Counted from the stretch's first letter, positions 17,954 through 26,907 are shown. The stretch: DNA of 64,000 nucleotides from Novosphingobium lindaniclasticum LE124 (GCF_000445125.1 NZ_ATHL01000153.1:62001-126000); one strand, 5' to 3'. The notes: generated by a model from the sequence alone, not told the origin. A program made the numbers and translations.

Positions 17954-19115
17954 TCACGGGAAGAAAGGCGCAGATCCGGTAGACCGTCTCGATGCTCGTG
18001 TGGTCTGCCAGCCAGCCGAGCCCGGCGGCGCCCAGGCCTCCCATGCCGAACGAGAAGCCGAAGAACAGGCCCGAGATCATGCCGACTTTGCCGGGTACCA
18101 GTTCCTGCGCGAACACGACGATGGCGGGGAAGGCGGAGGCCAGGATCAGGCCGATCGCCACGGTGAGTGGGCCGGTCCAGAACAGGCTGGCATAAGGAAG
18201 CAGGAGGGTGAAGGGCAGTGCGCCCAGGATCGAAAACCAGATCACGTACTTGCGCCCGAACCGGTCGCCCAGCGGGCCGCCCATGATGGTTCCGACCGCG
18301 ACGGCCGCCAGGAAGGCGAAGAGGTGGAACTGCGCATTCTGCACCGAAAGGCCGAACCGCTGGATCAGGTAGAAGGTGAAGTAGCTGGTCAGGCTGGCGA
18401 GATAGACGTACTTCGAGAAGATCAGCGCCAGCAGGATCGCGATGCCGCGCGCCGCCTGGCCCTTGGGCAGAGCGATGGCCTGCGCGCCCTTGCCGCCCGA
18501 TGCCAGGCGGGACAGGCCATGGCTGCGATACCAGGCCGCCACGTTCCACAGCACCGCACCGGAAAGCAGCGCCAGCAGGGCGAAGAACGCCAGGCTCGAC
18601 TGGCCCCACCGCACGACCACCAGAGCGGCGGCCAGCGGACCCAGCGCCTGACCGGCATTGCCGCCGACCTGGAACAGCGATTGCGCCAGCCCGTGCCGTC
18701 CGCCCGCCGCCATTCTCGCGACGCGCGAGGATTCGGGATGGAATACCGAGGATCCCATGCCCAGCAGCGCCGCGCCCACCAGCACCAGTCCGTAGCTGTG
18801 CGCGGCGGAGAGGACGGTCAGGCCGGCCAGCGAAAACAGCGTGCCTCCCGGCAGCGCGAGCGGCGTCGGTCGCTTGTCCGCATAGAGGCCGATGAGCGGC
18901 TGAAGGATGGAGGCGGTGATCTGGTAGGCGAGCGTCACCAGCCCGATCTGGCCGAAGCTCAGCCCTAGATCGGTCTTCAACGCGGGGTAGATCGCGGGCA
19001 GCAGCGACTGCATCATGTCATTGAGGAGATGGCAGAAACTGATCGCGACGATCACGCCGAACACCGTTCCATCGACAGCCCGGTTGCCGGGCCTCTGAGC
19101 CGCGCTCGCTGACAT
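17910..19115 (-). CDS. MFS transporter, fosmidomycin-resistance (Fsr) type, altered C-terminus
   Basis: 401 residues, 12 membrane helices. SFCHLLNDMMQSLLPAIYP, the cytoplasmic loop GLYADKRPTPLALP and the FHPESSRVARMAAGGRHG motif match the Fsr subgroup of drug/metabolite exporters. ATG 19115 is chosen for AGGAG 8 nt upstream (ATG 19133 is in frame). The last three residues are changed by the 32-bp tandem duplication; only the cytoplasmic tail is affected, so transport may persist. It is divergent from the AraC regulator, which probably controls it. Confidence 0.85.
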   Translation of the reverse strand: MSASAAQRPGNRAVDGTVFGVIVAISFCHLLNDMMQSLLPAIYPALKTDLGLSFGQIGLVTLAYQITASILQPLIGLYADKRPTPLALPGGTLFSLAGLTVLSAAHSYGLVLVGAALLGMGSSVFHPESSRVARMAAGGRHGLAQSLFQVGGNAGQALGPLAAALVVVRWGQSSLAFFALLALLSGAVLWNVAAWYRSHGLSRLASGGKGAQAIALPKGQAARGIAILLALIFSKYVYLASLTSYFTFYLIQRFGLSVQNAQFHLFAFLAAVAVGTIMGGPLGDRFGRKYVIWFSILGALPFTLLLPYASLFWTGPLTVAIGLILASAFPAIVVFAQELVPGKVGMISGLFFGFSFGMGGLGAAGLGWLADHTSIETVYRICAFLPVIGLLTAFLPRLSAC

Positions 19116-19207
19116 TTTGCCTATCTCCTGCATCGGACTTGCCCCGTAATCGCTTTCTCTACGTCCCGCTTCGGATTATGGGTCATTCATTCATGCAGGT
19201 GGGACAT

Positions 19208-19984
19208 ATGATCCAGCACCGTCATCCCGACGATTACGAGAACGTGCCGCGCGCGGTGGTCGGCATCGGCAACGATTATCCTACCTCGTTCGAACTGGCG
19301 GAACACAGCCACCGGCGCGGCCAGTTCCTCTACGCGGCGCGGGGTGTCGTGGCCGTCAGCACGCCCGGCGGGGCCTGGGTGGCACCGGTCGAACGCGGCG
19401 TGTGGATCCCCGCCGGCACGCCGCATTCGGTGCGCATGGTCGGCGCGGTGCAGACGCGCAGCGTGCTGATCGACCAGTCCGCAAGTGCCAGACTGGCGGA
19501 GACCTGCCGCGTCGTCGCCGTTTCTCCGCTGCTGCGCCAGTTGCTCGTCGCTGCGGCCGAAGTTCCCGCCGAATACGACGAGGGCGGGCGCGACGGGCTG
19601 GTGATGGACTTGCTCGTGGCCGAGATCTGCCAGGCGCCGGTCATTCCGATCCTCGTGCCGTTTCCGCGCCATGCCGCACTGGCGCAGCGCTGCCATCGCT
19701 TTCTGGAAAGCCCGCGTGCCGGGGAAACGATCGACGATTGGTCTCACGCCCTGGCGATGAATCGCCGCCGCTTCACCCGCCTGTTCCGGCGCGAGACCGG
19801 CATGAGCTTCGCCGAATGGCGGCAACAGGCCTGCCTCTCCGTGGCGCTGCCCCGGCTGGCGAGCGGGGATTCGGTGACCGCCATCGCGCTGGACCTGGGC
19901 TACGACGGGCCGGGCAATTTCTCGACGATGTTCAAGCGCCTGGTGGGAGTGACGCCTAGCCGCTATCGCGGACAGCCATTGTAG
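19208..19984 (+). CDS. AraC family regulator with N-terminal cupin
   Basis: 258 residues. An N-terminal cupin (about 20-110: HSHRRGQFLYAARGVVAV, VWIPAGTPHSVRM) is followed by an AraC-type double HTH (about 165-255: AMNRRRFTRLFRRETGMSFAEWRQQ, then LGYDGPGNFSTMFKRLVGVTPSRYR). ATG 19208 has GGTGGG a few bases upstream and fits homologous starts (QHRHPDDYE); ATG 19178 and 19193 are in frame. The roughly 90-nt divergent gap to the Fsr-type transporter suggests it activates that exporter on binding a small ligand. Confidence 0.83.
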   Translation: MIQHRHPDDYENVPRAVVGIGNDYPTSFELAEHSHRRGQFLYAARGVVAVSTPGGAWVAPVERGVWIPAGTPHSVRMVGAVQTRSVLIDQSASARLAETCRVVAVSPLLRQLLVAAAEVPAEYDEGGRDGLVMDLLVAEICQAPVIPILVPFPRHAALAQRCHRFLESPRAGETIDDWSHALAMNRRRFTRLFRRETGMSFAEWRQQACLSVALPRLASGDSVTAIALDLGYDGPGNFSTMFKRLVGVTPSRYRGQPL

Positions 19985-20015
19985 ATTACTTTATCCTGGA
20001 TTAACTTTTTGAAGT

Positions 20016-20039
20016 GGCGCCATCGATGGCGATGGCGCC
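20016..20039. terminator. Perfect 10-bp hairpin after the AraC gene
   Basis: GGCGCCATCG-ATGG-CGATGGCGCC follows the AraC stop by 31 nt. A CTTTTT run precedes it on the plus strand, so on the minus strand an A-run follows; no T-run follows on the plus strand. It may be a factor-assisted terminator or a structured 5' leader of the next gene. Confidence 0.45.
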
Positions 20040-20113
20040 GTTGTCAGTCCTTGAGGCTTGCTGCATGCGCACCTGCGCTATCTCGGGACTTGGGGAATCA
20101 GAAAGGCGGGGCG

Positions 20114-20488
20114 ATGGCCAGGAAACTGGAGGACGACAAGACCGACGAAGGCCAGCGAGAACCGATTTCGCAGCACCACCTCACCCAATTGGCCGAACAT
20201 ATCTGCGAATGCCGAAATCTTCGTAACGAACTGTTCGGCGTGGATTTCTTCGGCGATCCGGCCTGGGATATCCTCATGGATCTCTACGCGGCCCAGGGCG
20301 GCGGCCGCCCTTTGCGTTTACCGGGACCGGGACCGAAAATCACGCAGCGTTGGCAGCAGATCCTCGAACTGGAAGGGCTCGTATGGCTGCGCCGCGGGGG
20401 CGCCGGGGCGAAGGATGAACTGGGCCTCACCGAAAAAGGCGCCGCCCTGATGCAGGACTATCTCCAGCGCGCGGCCTGCATCGCCTGA
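20114..20488 (+). CDS. Winged-helix DNA-binding-like protein (124 aa)
   Basis: ATG behind AAAGGCGGGG. The core ELFGVDFFGDPAWDILMDLYAAQ is the signature of a MarR-like winged-helix family common in sphingomonads, where the Phe-Gly-Asp-Pro-Ala-Trp segment opens the HTH; RWQQILELEGLVWLRRGG and LGLTEKGAALMQDYL form the recognition helix and wing. The N-terminus has a polar segment with CECR. Probably a small transcription regulator; target unknown. Confidence 0.6.
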   Translation: MARKLEDDKTDEGQREPISQHHLTQLAEHICECRNLRNELFGVDFFGDPAWDILMDLYAAQGGGRPLRLPGPGPKITQRWQQILELEGLVWLRRGGAGAKDELGLTEKGAALMQDYLQRAACIA

Positions 20489-20575
20489 TTACCCTGAGGA
20501 TCATTCGTATTTGTACTTGTGAACTCCCGCCGATCCCTTAGCTTGATATCGGGATGAGGGGAGAGACGGTTTGGT

Positions 20576-20758
20576 ATGGCACTCACCAACCAGGAGCAGC
20601 TTGTTCTTGAACTCCGCAGCATCGCGGCTCTGCTTCAGGAGGCGGTAGGTCGTCTGGACGCCTGCGGCCAGGATCTGGCGGCGATCCACGTCCAGACCGC
20701 GCTCGACGTGCTGCGCGACAAGGGCGCCGATGACGACTGGAGCATGCTGCGCAACTAG
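20576..20758 (+). CDS. Small conserved-looking protein (60 aa)
   Basis: Start preceded by GGGGAGAGACGG. The sequence (QEQLVLELRSIAALLQEAVG) is a predicted amphipathic helical pair with no Cys motif or signal peptide. The stop shares CTAG with the convergent DUF924 gene. Function unknown. Confidence 0.55.
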   Translation: MALTNQEQLVLELRSIAALLQEAVGRLDACGQDLAAIHVQTALDVLRDKGADDDWSMLRN

Positions 20759-21306
20759 GCGCTTCGGTTTGCCAGATAGTTCGCTTCGGCCGGGGTCGAT
20801 TTCCGCCCAAGCGCGGAATTGCGTGCCGGGAACCGACCGAACCTGGCGATTTCGGCGCTATGGCCGGTGGCGAAGCCGAGAAGTTCCTCGGCGAAATCGC
20901 GCAAGGCTTCGAAGCGCTCCACGCTGATCGCCTGAACGGCGGGATCTTCGGCATGCATCAGCGGCATGTAGAAGAACTGCCTTTGCGAGAAGCACAGGAC
21001 CTCGTCCATTTTCGACGCGATCCCGTCGATGGCGAGGCGCTGGGCCTTCTCGTCGCTCGCGAAAGCCCCGGCTGAGCCGCGATGGATATGGCGGGAGAAC
21101 TGGTCGAGCACCAGGATCAGCGCCAGCCGGCCGCGCGGTGTTTCCGCCCAGCCGTCAAGCGCACCGCGCGATGCTTGGGCATGAAGCTCCCGGAAGCGCT
21201 CCGTAACCAGGGGATCGAGCCTTTCGGCGGCTTCGAACCAGTCCTGCGGGGTGAGTTCGCGAAACCAGAAATCCAGTACCTCATCCTGATGGTCGCGGTC
21301 GGTCAT
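20755..21306 (-). CDS. DUF924 family protein
   Basis: 183 residues. VLDFWFRELTPQDWF, RGRLALILVLDQFSRHIHRG and FFYMPLMHAED are the hallmarks of DUF924 (a TPR-like helical family), cytoplasmic and of unknown function. GAGAG lies 6 nt before ATG 21306. It starts 24 nt after the cytochrome c stop on the same strand and may be the last gene of the oxidase operon. Confidence 0.82.
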   Translation of the reverse strand: MTDRDHQDEVLDFWFRELTPQDWFEAAERLDPLVTERFRELHAQASRGALDGWAETPRGRLALILVLDQFSRHIHRGSAGAFASDEKAQRLAIDGIASKMDEVLCFSQRQFFYMPLMHAEDPAVQAISVERFEALRDFAEELLGFATGHSAEIARFGRFPARNSALGRKSTPAEANYLANRSA

Positions 21307-21330
21307 GGTCTCTCTGCCTTTCGTCATGTC

Positions 21331-22371
21331 CTAGCGTGCCGGAGCAGCCGCTGCCTGGGCAAGAGCGTCGATGTCCGCTTCGGGGATGCGGCGGGCGATG
21401 GTCGCCATGGGATCGCGGGGCTTGCGGGCGTCCACGACGGTTTCATCCCCGCGCCATTGCCGCAAGCGGGCGGCGAGGTATTCCGGGCGCTGGCCCGACA
21501 GAAGGGGCGCGGCTTTGCCGGGAGCATGGCACTGGCGGCAGGCGGGAAGCTGCTCGCCGCGCAGCCCCTCGGCCACGATCGGGTGGCTGGCGGGCAATGC
21601 GGAGTCCGTCAGCCCGGGCTGGCTGGCGAAGTGACGCGCGGCCTCGCGCATTTCCGCTTCGCTCAGGCCCGTGGCGGCGGCCTGCATGACGGCGCTGCGG
21701 CGCTTTCCCGCGGCGAAATCTTGCAGGCTCTTGAGGATGTAGTTCGGCTTCTGGCCGGCGATCACGGGTATGTCGGTTTGGCCGCGCCCGCGCCCGTCGA
21801 CACCGTGGCAGCCCGTGCAGCGGGCCAGGGAATCGCCACCGGCCGCGCTGCCCGCCAAGCGTTGCGGCCCGACCAGACGGCTGTATTCGGCAGCGCCCAT
21901 GGCCGGGAGGCGGCGCAGGAAGCCGACCATGCGGCCGACCTCGTCGTCCCGGCCTTCGGCGGCCCAGGCGGGCATGCCGGTATATTTCACGCCGTGACGG
22001 ACGATCCAGAACAGCTCGCGGTCGCTATAGTCGCCGACGGTCTTCGCGAGATCCGGAGCGGGCGGGCTCGCCGCCTGCATTACCGGCGAACGCGGCACTC
22101 CGGGCGCGCCGTGGCAGACCTCGCAGGACTGATGGAAATGACCGGCGGCACTGACGAGGGCGCGGTCTTCGCGCACATGTTCGGGCGTCTGGAACGCGCT
22201 GTAGGTGCGGGCCGAGTTCTGCATGGTCCAGTGGAGGAACCAGTCGGTTATTGCCCAGTGGCCGGACGAAGCGGCGATCGGGAACAACCCGGACCAGGCG
22301 AACGCCATGCCGAGGGCGGCCAGGGCGAGCGCGCCCAGGATCAGGCGCTTGAGAGTCAGTTTCACGGTCAT
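21331..22371 (-). CDS. Membrane-anchored triheme cytochrome c
   Basis: 346 residues with an N-terminal uncleaved helix (about 8-28). Three c-type heme sites are present: CEVCH (about residue 83), CTGCH (about 186) and CRQCH (about 281), with candidate Met ligands such as GMPAWA and the SAVMQAAA region. It resembles multi-domain cytochromes that feed electrons to terminal oxidases. It overlaps ctaG by ATGA, so it belongs to the oxidase operon and probably acts as electron donor to the caa3 enzyme in the periplasm. Confidence 0.85.
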   Translation of the reverse strand: MTVKLTLKRLILGALALAALGMAFAWSGLFPIAASSGHWAITDWFLHWTMQNSARTYSAFQTPEHVREDRALVSAAGHFHQSCEVCHGAPGVPRSPVMQAASPPAPDLAKTVGDYSDRELFWIVRHGVKYTGMPAWAAEGRDDEVGRMVGFLRRLPAMGAAEYSRLVGPQRLAGSAAGGDSLARCTGCHGVDGRGRGQTDIPVIAGQKPNYILKSLQDFAAGKRRSAVMQAAATGLSEAEMREAARHFASQPGLTDSALPASHPIVAEGLRGEQLPACRQCHAPGKAAPLLSGQRPEYLAARLRQWRGDETVVDARKPRDPMATIARRIPEADIDALAQAAAAPAR

Positions 22372-22988
22372 GGCGCGGTTTCCGGTTCGGCTTTCAGCAG
22401 GCCCGCCAACAGGGCGAGACCGCCCAGCAGGTAACTGAGCCCGCCGATCACCAGCATGACGACGCCGCCGAGCTGCTGGTCGGCCAGGACATCGAGCCCG
22501 AACGGTGCGGTGTGGTGGTGCCCTGCCATCCCCGAGGCATAAAGCGGCCGGGGCGCAAGGCCTATCAGCACGCCCAGCAAGGTCATGTGCATCGAGGTCA
22601 ACAGCAGCGCGCCGATACCGGCGGCGCGGTTCGGCGCGTGGATCGCCGCGCTCCAGAGGAGCAGCCCGGCGGCCAGGAATGTCAGGTGCTCGGCAGCGGC
22701 GAGAAGCGGGAGAGTATCGGCGGCGCGGCGCAAGGCCGGAAGATGCCAGGACCACACGGCCACCAGTTCCAGCATCATCATCGCCATGGGCGTCACCGCG
22801 CGGGGCCAGCGCCGCGCGGGATCGAGAGTGCTACCGATAAGCCCGAAGGCGAGCAATGGCGCGGCCACGGCCACCGCGACCATGTGGCCGGTCATGTGGC
22901 CGGTCATGCCCATGCCGGAAACAGCATAGCCCAGCAGCAGGAGCACCCCGGCTACGAGGATCGCAGTCCTGCTCGTCGTCCGATTCAT
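22368..22988 (-). CDS. ctaG: Cytochrome c oxidase assembly factor CtaG (caa3 type)
   Basis: 206 residues, about six membrane helices. The family pattern is seen in VWSWHLPALRRAAD, EHLTFLAAGLLLWSAAI and SMHMTLLGVLIGLAPRPLY (His/Met-rich helices thought to handle copper). This is the CtaG_Caa3 family, distinct from the Cox11-type CtaG. ATG 22988 overlaps the preceding gene by 4 nt, and its stop overlaps the cytochrome start. Confidence 0.82.
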   Translation of the reverse strand: MNRTTSRTAILVAGVLLLLGYAVSGMGMTGHMTGHMVAVAVAAPLLAFGLIGSTLDPARRWPRAVTPMAMMMLELVAVWSWHLPALRRAADTLPLLAAAEHLTFLAAGLLLWSAAIHAPNRAAGIGALLLTSMHMTLLGVLIGLAPRPLYASGMAGHHHTAPFGLDVLADQQLGGVVMLVIGGLSYLLGGLALLAGLLKAEPETAP

Positions 22989-23365
22989 CGACAATCTCCG
23001 ATGAAGACGACCGGCAGCGCGGTGAACAGCACCCCTACGAAGCTCAGGCCCGCCAGCAGCAGCGTGGACTTCGCCAGGAAGCGCAGCCGGTCGATTTCGG
23101 TGCCTTCATCGTGGGGCGGGGAGTCTCCGCGCATGCCGGTCTGGCGGTGGGCGATCCAGCCCGAGAGCAGGATGATCGCCAGCGCCAGCACCGTGCCGGC
23201 AACGAAGAGCGTGGGAAACTTGGCGAAAGCGCCCTCCTTGGCGCAGGAGATCGCTGCCCAGAGATAGGAGAACAGGAAATGCCCCGCCCAGACGGTGGGC
23301 GGGATGATGAGGGTCCAAAGCGTAACGTTGAGCCGCTCGTGCCACTTGCGCCGTTCGTCGCTCAT
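22985..23365 (-). CDS. Small membrane subunit of the oxidase operon
   Basis: 126 residues with three predicted helices (about 12-40, 50-70 and 95-120). WERLN-like start (WHERLNVTLWTLIIPPTVWAGH) and internal Cys (AISCAKEG) match hypothetical proteins found only inside such ctaC-ctaDE operons. It overlaps both neighbours by ATGA, implying equimolar translation. It may be a subunit IV-like or assembly protein; this is inference from position. Confidence 0.65.
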   Translation of the reverse strand: MSDERRKWHERLNVTLWTLIIPPTVWAGHFLFSYLWAAISCAKEGAFAKFPTLFVAGTVLALAIILLSGWIAHRQTGMRGDSPPHDEGTEIDRLRFLAKSTLLLAGLSFVGVLFTALPVVFIGDCR

Positions 23366-25884
23366 GCCACCTCCGGGAACAGGCCGATCGTGGCATAGGC
23401 GGCAACGACGGTCAGGGCGAAGAAGTGCATGTAGACAGTCACGTTGCGGATGTCGGCATCGTGATGGGGCGTCATCCGGCCGGCCAGGCTGCGGGCGAGG
23501 ACGTAGGCCTGCATGATCGCGGCGACGGCGGCGTGGAGGCAGGTCCAGATCGCCAGCGTCCAGACGATCGCCGGATAGCTGTGGGCGGTCGGGTCCATGC
23601 CGGAAAGCCATGGCCCCGCCAGCCCGGCCGGCACGCCGGCGATACTGGTCGCCAGACCGCCGACCAGCAACAGGCGGGCCGTGCCCACTCCGCCGCGCGT
23701 ATGGATCTCGCGCGCGGCAACGGTCATGAGCCAGCCCGCGAGGCCAAGGGCCAAGGCGACCATGGGCCATGTCATGCCCGGTGCGGCGGTCATCCCCGCC
23801 GGGGGGAAGGCCTCGTGCCGGGTCCAGAAGAAGTAGTAGCCGAAGACCAGCCCGGAAAAAGCGGTGGCATCGGCCATCATGGTGATGAACATCGCCCACC
23901 ATCCGGGCGAGGCGCTGCCGGAGATGTAGAGCGGCAGTTCCATGCCGTGGCCGATCGGCTTGCAGGGCTTCTCGGGGATTTCCGCCGTTCCCGTCCAGAG
24001 CCACCAGAGCACCATGGCCAGAGTGACCACGCCGCAGACCAGCGCCGGCCAGTAGAGGTGATAAGTGGTCAGGATGAATACGCCGCCCAGCGCCAGCGCG
24101 GTGAGCATCGGCTTCCATCCCGGTCCGCCGAGACGGATGACCGAGACGGGGCGAGCGTCGAGTACGGACGTGATGATGGTCTCGCGCCGGCCTTCCTCGG
24201 CATCGGGCAGGAAGTAGCGGCCTTCGTCCACCTTGCGGACGAAGTCCTGCTGGTCCCAGATCGGATAGCGGCTCTCGATCAGCGGGATCGAGCGGATGCC
24301 CCAATTCTCGTCCTCCGGCAGGGCGAGCCATTCCAGCGTTCCGGCCTGCCAGGGATTGCGCGGCGCCCGCTTGCGCCAGGGCGAGCGGCAGAGATCGAAG
24401 ACGATCACGGCGACGCCGGCGGCGATGATGAAGGAGCCGATGGTGGAGGCAAGGTTCAGCCCGCCCAGGCCAAGCTCCTCGGGATAGGTGAAGACGCGGC
24501 GCGGCATGCCCTCCAGGCCCGAGAGATGCATGGGGAAGAAGCACAGGTTGGCCCCCACGAAGATCAGCCAGAAGGCGATCCTTCCCAGCCGGTCGGACAG
24601 TTTCTTGCCGGTCACCAGCGGCCAGTAGTAATAGAGCCCGGCGAACAGCGGCATCAGCGTGCCGCCGATCAGCACGTAGTGCAGGTGGGCGACGACGAAG
24701 TAGGTATCGTGCGCCTGCCAGTCGAACGGGGCGAGGGCCACCATCACGCCGGTCAACCCGCCGATCACGAAGATCGCCAGGCTTCCGGTCGCGTAGAGCA
24801 GCGGCGTCGACCAGACCACGCGTCCCGCCCAGAGGGTGACGATGAAGACGAAGATCTGCACGGCCGTCGGGATCGCCACCGCCTCCGACGCGGCCGAGAA
24901 GAAGCCGAGGCTGATCTTCGGCAGGCCGGTGGCGAACATGTGGTGGACCCAGAGGCCGAACGACAGGAATGCCGTACCCACCGCCGCCAGCACGATCCAC
25001 GGATAGCCGAGCAGGTGGCGCCGCGCGAACGTGGGCACCAGCATGGCGAAGAGCGCGATCGAGGGCAGGAAGACGATATAGACTTCGGGATGGCCGAAGA
25101 TCCAGAACAGGTGCTGCCACAACAGCGGGTCGCCGCCGCGCGCGGCGTCGAAGAAGGGCCAGTCGAGCAGGCGCTCCATCTCGAACAGCACGTCGCCTGC
25201 GATCAGGGGCGGGAAGGCGAAGAGGATCATCACCGCCACCACCAGGATATACCAGGCGTAGAGCGGCATGAGGTTGAGCCGCATGCCGGGCGGGCGGCAC
25301 TTGAGCACGCCAACGATCAGTTCCACGGCGGCGGCGACGGACGACACCTCTATGAAGGAGAGGCCGAGCATCCAGATGTCGGCGCCCAGGCCGGAGAGGT
25401 CGGTGCGCGTCGTCAGCGGCGGGTACATGAACCAGCCCCCGTCCGGTGCGGCGTCGAAGAAGATCGAGCCCGAGACGAACACGCCGCCCAGCAGGAACGA
25501 CCAGTAGCCGAAGGCGGAAAGTCTCGGAAACGGCAGGTCGCGTGCGCCGAGAAGCTGCGGCAGCAGGATGATCGAGACCGCCTCGAACATCGGCACCGCG
25601 AAGAGGAACATCATCACCGAGCCGTGCAGGGTGAAGAGCTGGTTGAAGGTGCCGGGGCCGACAAGGTCGTTGTCCGGCGCCGCCAGCTGTGTACGCATGA
25701 TCAGCGCCAGCACGCCCGCGAAAAGCATGAAGCCGAAGGCGGTCAGCACGTACCACTTGCCGACCTGGTTGTTGTTGGTGTCGCTCCAGCGCAGAAACAG
25801 CCCCTTGGGCGGCTCCCATACGGCGCGCAGCCGCTGTTCCTGGGCGGCGCGCAGGGCGGGATCGTCCTGATCGTGCAGGCTCAT
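23362..25884 (-). CDS. ctaD: Cytochrome c oxidase subunit I/III fusion
   Basis: 840 residues. Part one (about 1-560) is subunit I of an A-type heme-copper oxidase: HGSVMMFLFAVP (heme His), GHPEVYIVFLPS (CuB His with the linked Tyr and the proton-channel Glu), WVHHMF (CuB His pair) and VAHLHYVLIG (heme a and a3 His). Part two (about 610-840) is a subunit III bundle of about seven helices (HFFALT, YYFFW). The fusion of ctaD with ctaE in one chain is known in some caa3/ba3-like operons. The join falls in the region near residues 560-610. All operon junctions overlap by ATGA. Confidence 0.9.
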   Translation of the reverse strand: MSLHDQDDPALRAAQEQRLRAVWEPPKGLFLRWSDTNNNQVGKWYVLTAFGFMLFAGVLALIMRTQLAAPDNDLVGPGTFNQLFTLHGSVMMFLFAVPMFEAVSIILLPQLLGARDLPFPRLSAFGYWSFLLGGVFVSGSIFFDAAPDGGWFMYPPLTTRTDLSGLGADIWMLGLSFIEVSSVAAAVELIVGVLKCRPPGMRLNLMPLYAWYILVVAVMILFAFPPLIAGDVLFEMERLLDWPFFDAARGGDPLLWQHLFWIFGHPEVYIVFLPSIALFAMLVPTFARRHLLGYPWIVLAAVGTAFLSFGLWVHHMFATGLPKISLGFFSAASEAVAIPTAVQIFVFIVTLWAGRVVWSTPLLYATGSLAIFVIGGLTGVMVALAPFDWQAHDTYFVVAHLHYVLIGGTLMPLFAGLYYYWPLVTGKKLSDRLGRIAFWLIFVGANLCFFPMHLSGLEGMPRRVFTYPEELGLGGLNLASTIGSFIIAAGVAVIVFDLCRSPWRKRAPRNPWQAGTLEWLALPEDENWGIRSIPLIESRYPIWDQQDFVRKVDEGRYFLPDAEEGRRETIITSVLDARPVSVIRLGGPGWKPMLTALALGGVFILTTYHLYWPALVCGVVTLAMVLWWLWTGTAEIPEKPCKPIGHGMELPLYISGSASPGWWAMFITMMADATAFSGLVFGYYFFWTRHEAFPPAGMTAAPGMTWPMVALALGLAGWLMTVAAREIHTRGGVGTARLLLVGGLATSIAGVPAGLAGPWLSGMDPTAHSYPAIVWTLAIWTCLHAAVAAIMQAYVLARSLAGRMTPHHDADIRNVTVYMHFFALTVVAAYATIGLFPEVA

Positions 25885-26864
25885 CGTCCCTCCTCCGGGC
25901 TCGTTCGTTTCAGCCAGCGGGCGAGCGCAAGGGCTTCGTCCTCGCTGAGATGGGCATAGGCGGGCATGCGCGCGCCGGGTTTGAAGCGGTGCGGGTCGCG
26001 AATGAACGCGGCGGTGTTCTCGGGCGTGGGGGCGAGGATGCCGGCGCCGAGGGTCAGGCGCTCGCCGAAGCGGGTGAGATCGGGACCGATGTCGCGCGTG
26101 CCATTGTCCGCGACGGCGTGGCAGCTCGCGCAGCCCTCCCGGGCGAAAAGCGCCGCGCCGCGGTCCTGCGGGCGGGGCGGCGCGGTGCGCGCGGCGGCCA
26201 GCCAGGCATCGAAGGCGGCGGGCTCCATGGCGATTACGTCGAACGCCATCAGCGCGTGGCTCAGCCCGCAGAACTCAGCGCAAACTCCGCGATAGGTGCC
26301 GGGCTTGTCGGCCTTGACCACCAGCCGATTGGTCCGGCCGGGTATCATGTCCATCTTGCCCGCCAGACCAGGTATCCAGAAGCTGTGTACCACGTCCGTG
26401 GCGGCGAGTTCGAACACCACGGTTCGGCCGACCGGCAGGCGCACTTCGTTGGCGGAAAACAGGGGAGGGGCTCCGGGCGGTCGGTAGGCCACGCGCCACC
26501 AGAACTGTTCGCCTTCCACGCGGATGCGCAGATCGCCCGCTTCGGCCGGAAGCGGGCGCATTGCCGGCAGCGCCCAAAGCAGCAGCGCGGTGAGCACCAC
26601 CGTCGGGATGATCGCACCCAGCCAGAGCACCAGGCGCATCCCGCCCTTGTGGGACAGCCTGCCTTCCGGCGCACGCGCCGCAGCCACGTAGATCGCCGCG
26701 ACAGCCAGCGCGATGGCCGCGGCGCCGATCGTCAGCACGACGGTCAGGCCGAGCGTCGAACGCGCCTCCAGCCCGAACGGGGCCAGTGCCGACTGATGTC
26801 TGTTGCAGCCGGTCAGAACCAGTGCCGAAACGGCAAGGACACCTCCGGCCATGAACTTTCGCAA
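25881..26864 (-). CDS. ctaC: Cytochrome c oxidase subunit II with fused cytochrome c (caa3)
   Basis: 327 residues. A lipoprotein signal ends LVLTGC (lipid-modified Cys20), two membrane helices follow (about 38-65 and 80-100), then the cupredoxin with the CuA site: VVHSFWIP and CAEFCGLSHALM (His, Cys, Glu, Cys, His, Met all present). The C-terminal domain (about 235-320) has the heme motif CASCHA and a distal Met (GARMPAY). A TTG start at 26864 is chosen because AGGGGGAA lies 7 nt upstream and it adds an Arg-Lys pair before the signal helix; ATG 26852 is the alternative. Confidence 0.9.
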   Translation of the reverse strand: MRKFMAGGVLAVSALVLTGCNRHQSALAPFGLEARSTLGLTVVLTIGAAAIALAVAAIYVAAARAPEGRLSHKGGMRLVLWLGAIIPTVVLTALLLWALPAMRPLPAEAGDLRIRVEGEQFWWRVAYRPPGAPPLFSANEVRLPVGRTVVFELAATDVVHSFWIPGLAGKMDMIPGRTNRLVVKADKPGTYRGVCAEFCGLSHALMAFDVIAMEPAAFDAWLAAARTAPPRPQDRGAALFAREGCASCHAVADNGTRDIGPDLTRFGERLTLGAGILAPTPENTAAFIRDPHRFKPGARMPAYAHLSEDEALALARWLKRTSPEEGR

Positions 26865-26874
26865 GACGCCATTC

Positions 26875-26907
26875 CCCCTGACACGTGCGGGACCAACGCG
26901 TCAGGGG
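26875..26907 (-). promoter_or_regulatory. Inverted repeat in the 5' leader of the oxidase operon
   Basis: CCCCTGAC...GTCAGGGG (8-bp arms, 17-nt spacer, with inner CG/CG) ends about 10 nt before the ctaC start. It overlaps the ribosome site (the CCCCC of the left arm is the complement of GGGGG), so folding would hide it. It may be translational control of the oxidase operon or a repressor site. Confidence 0.4.

Noticed and set aside
23425-25959. Long plus-strand open frame opposite the oxidase subunit I/III gene.
   Set aside because: It lies fully antisense to a gene with all heme and copper ligands; its composition is a typical antisense shadow.
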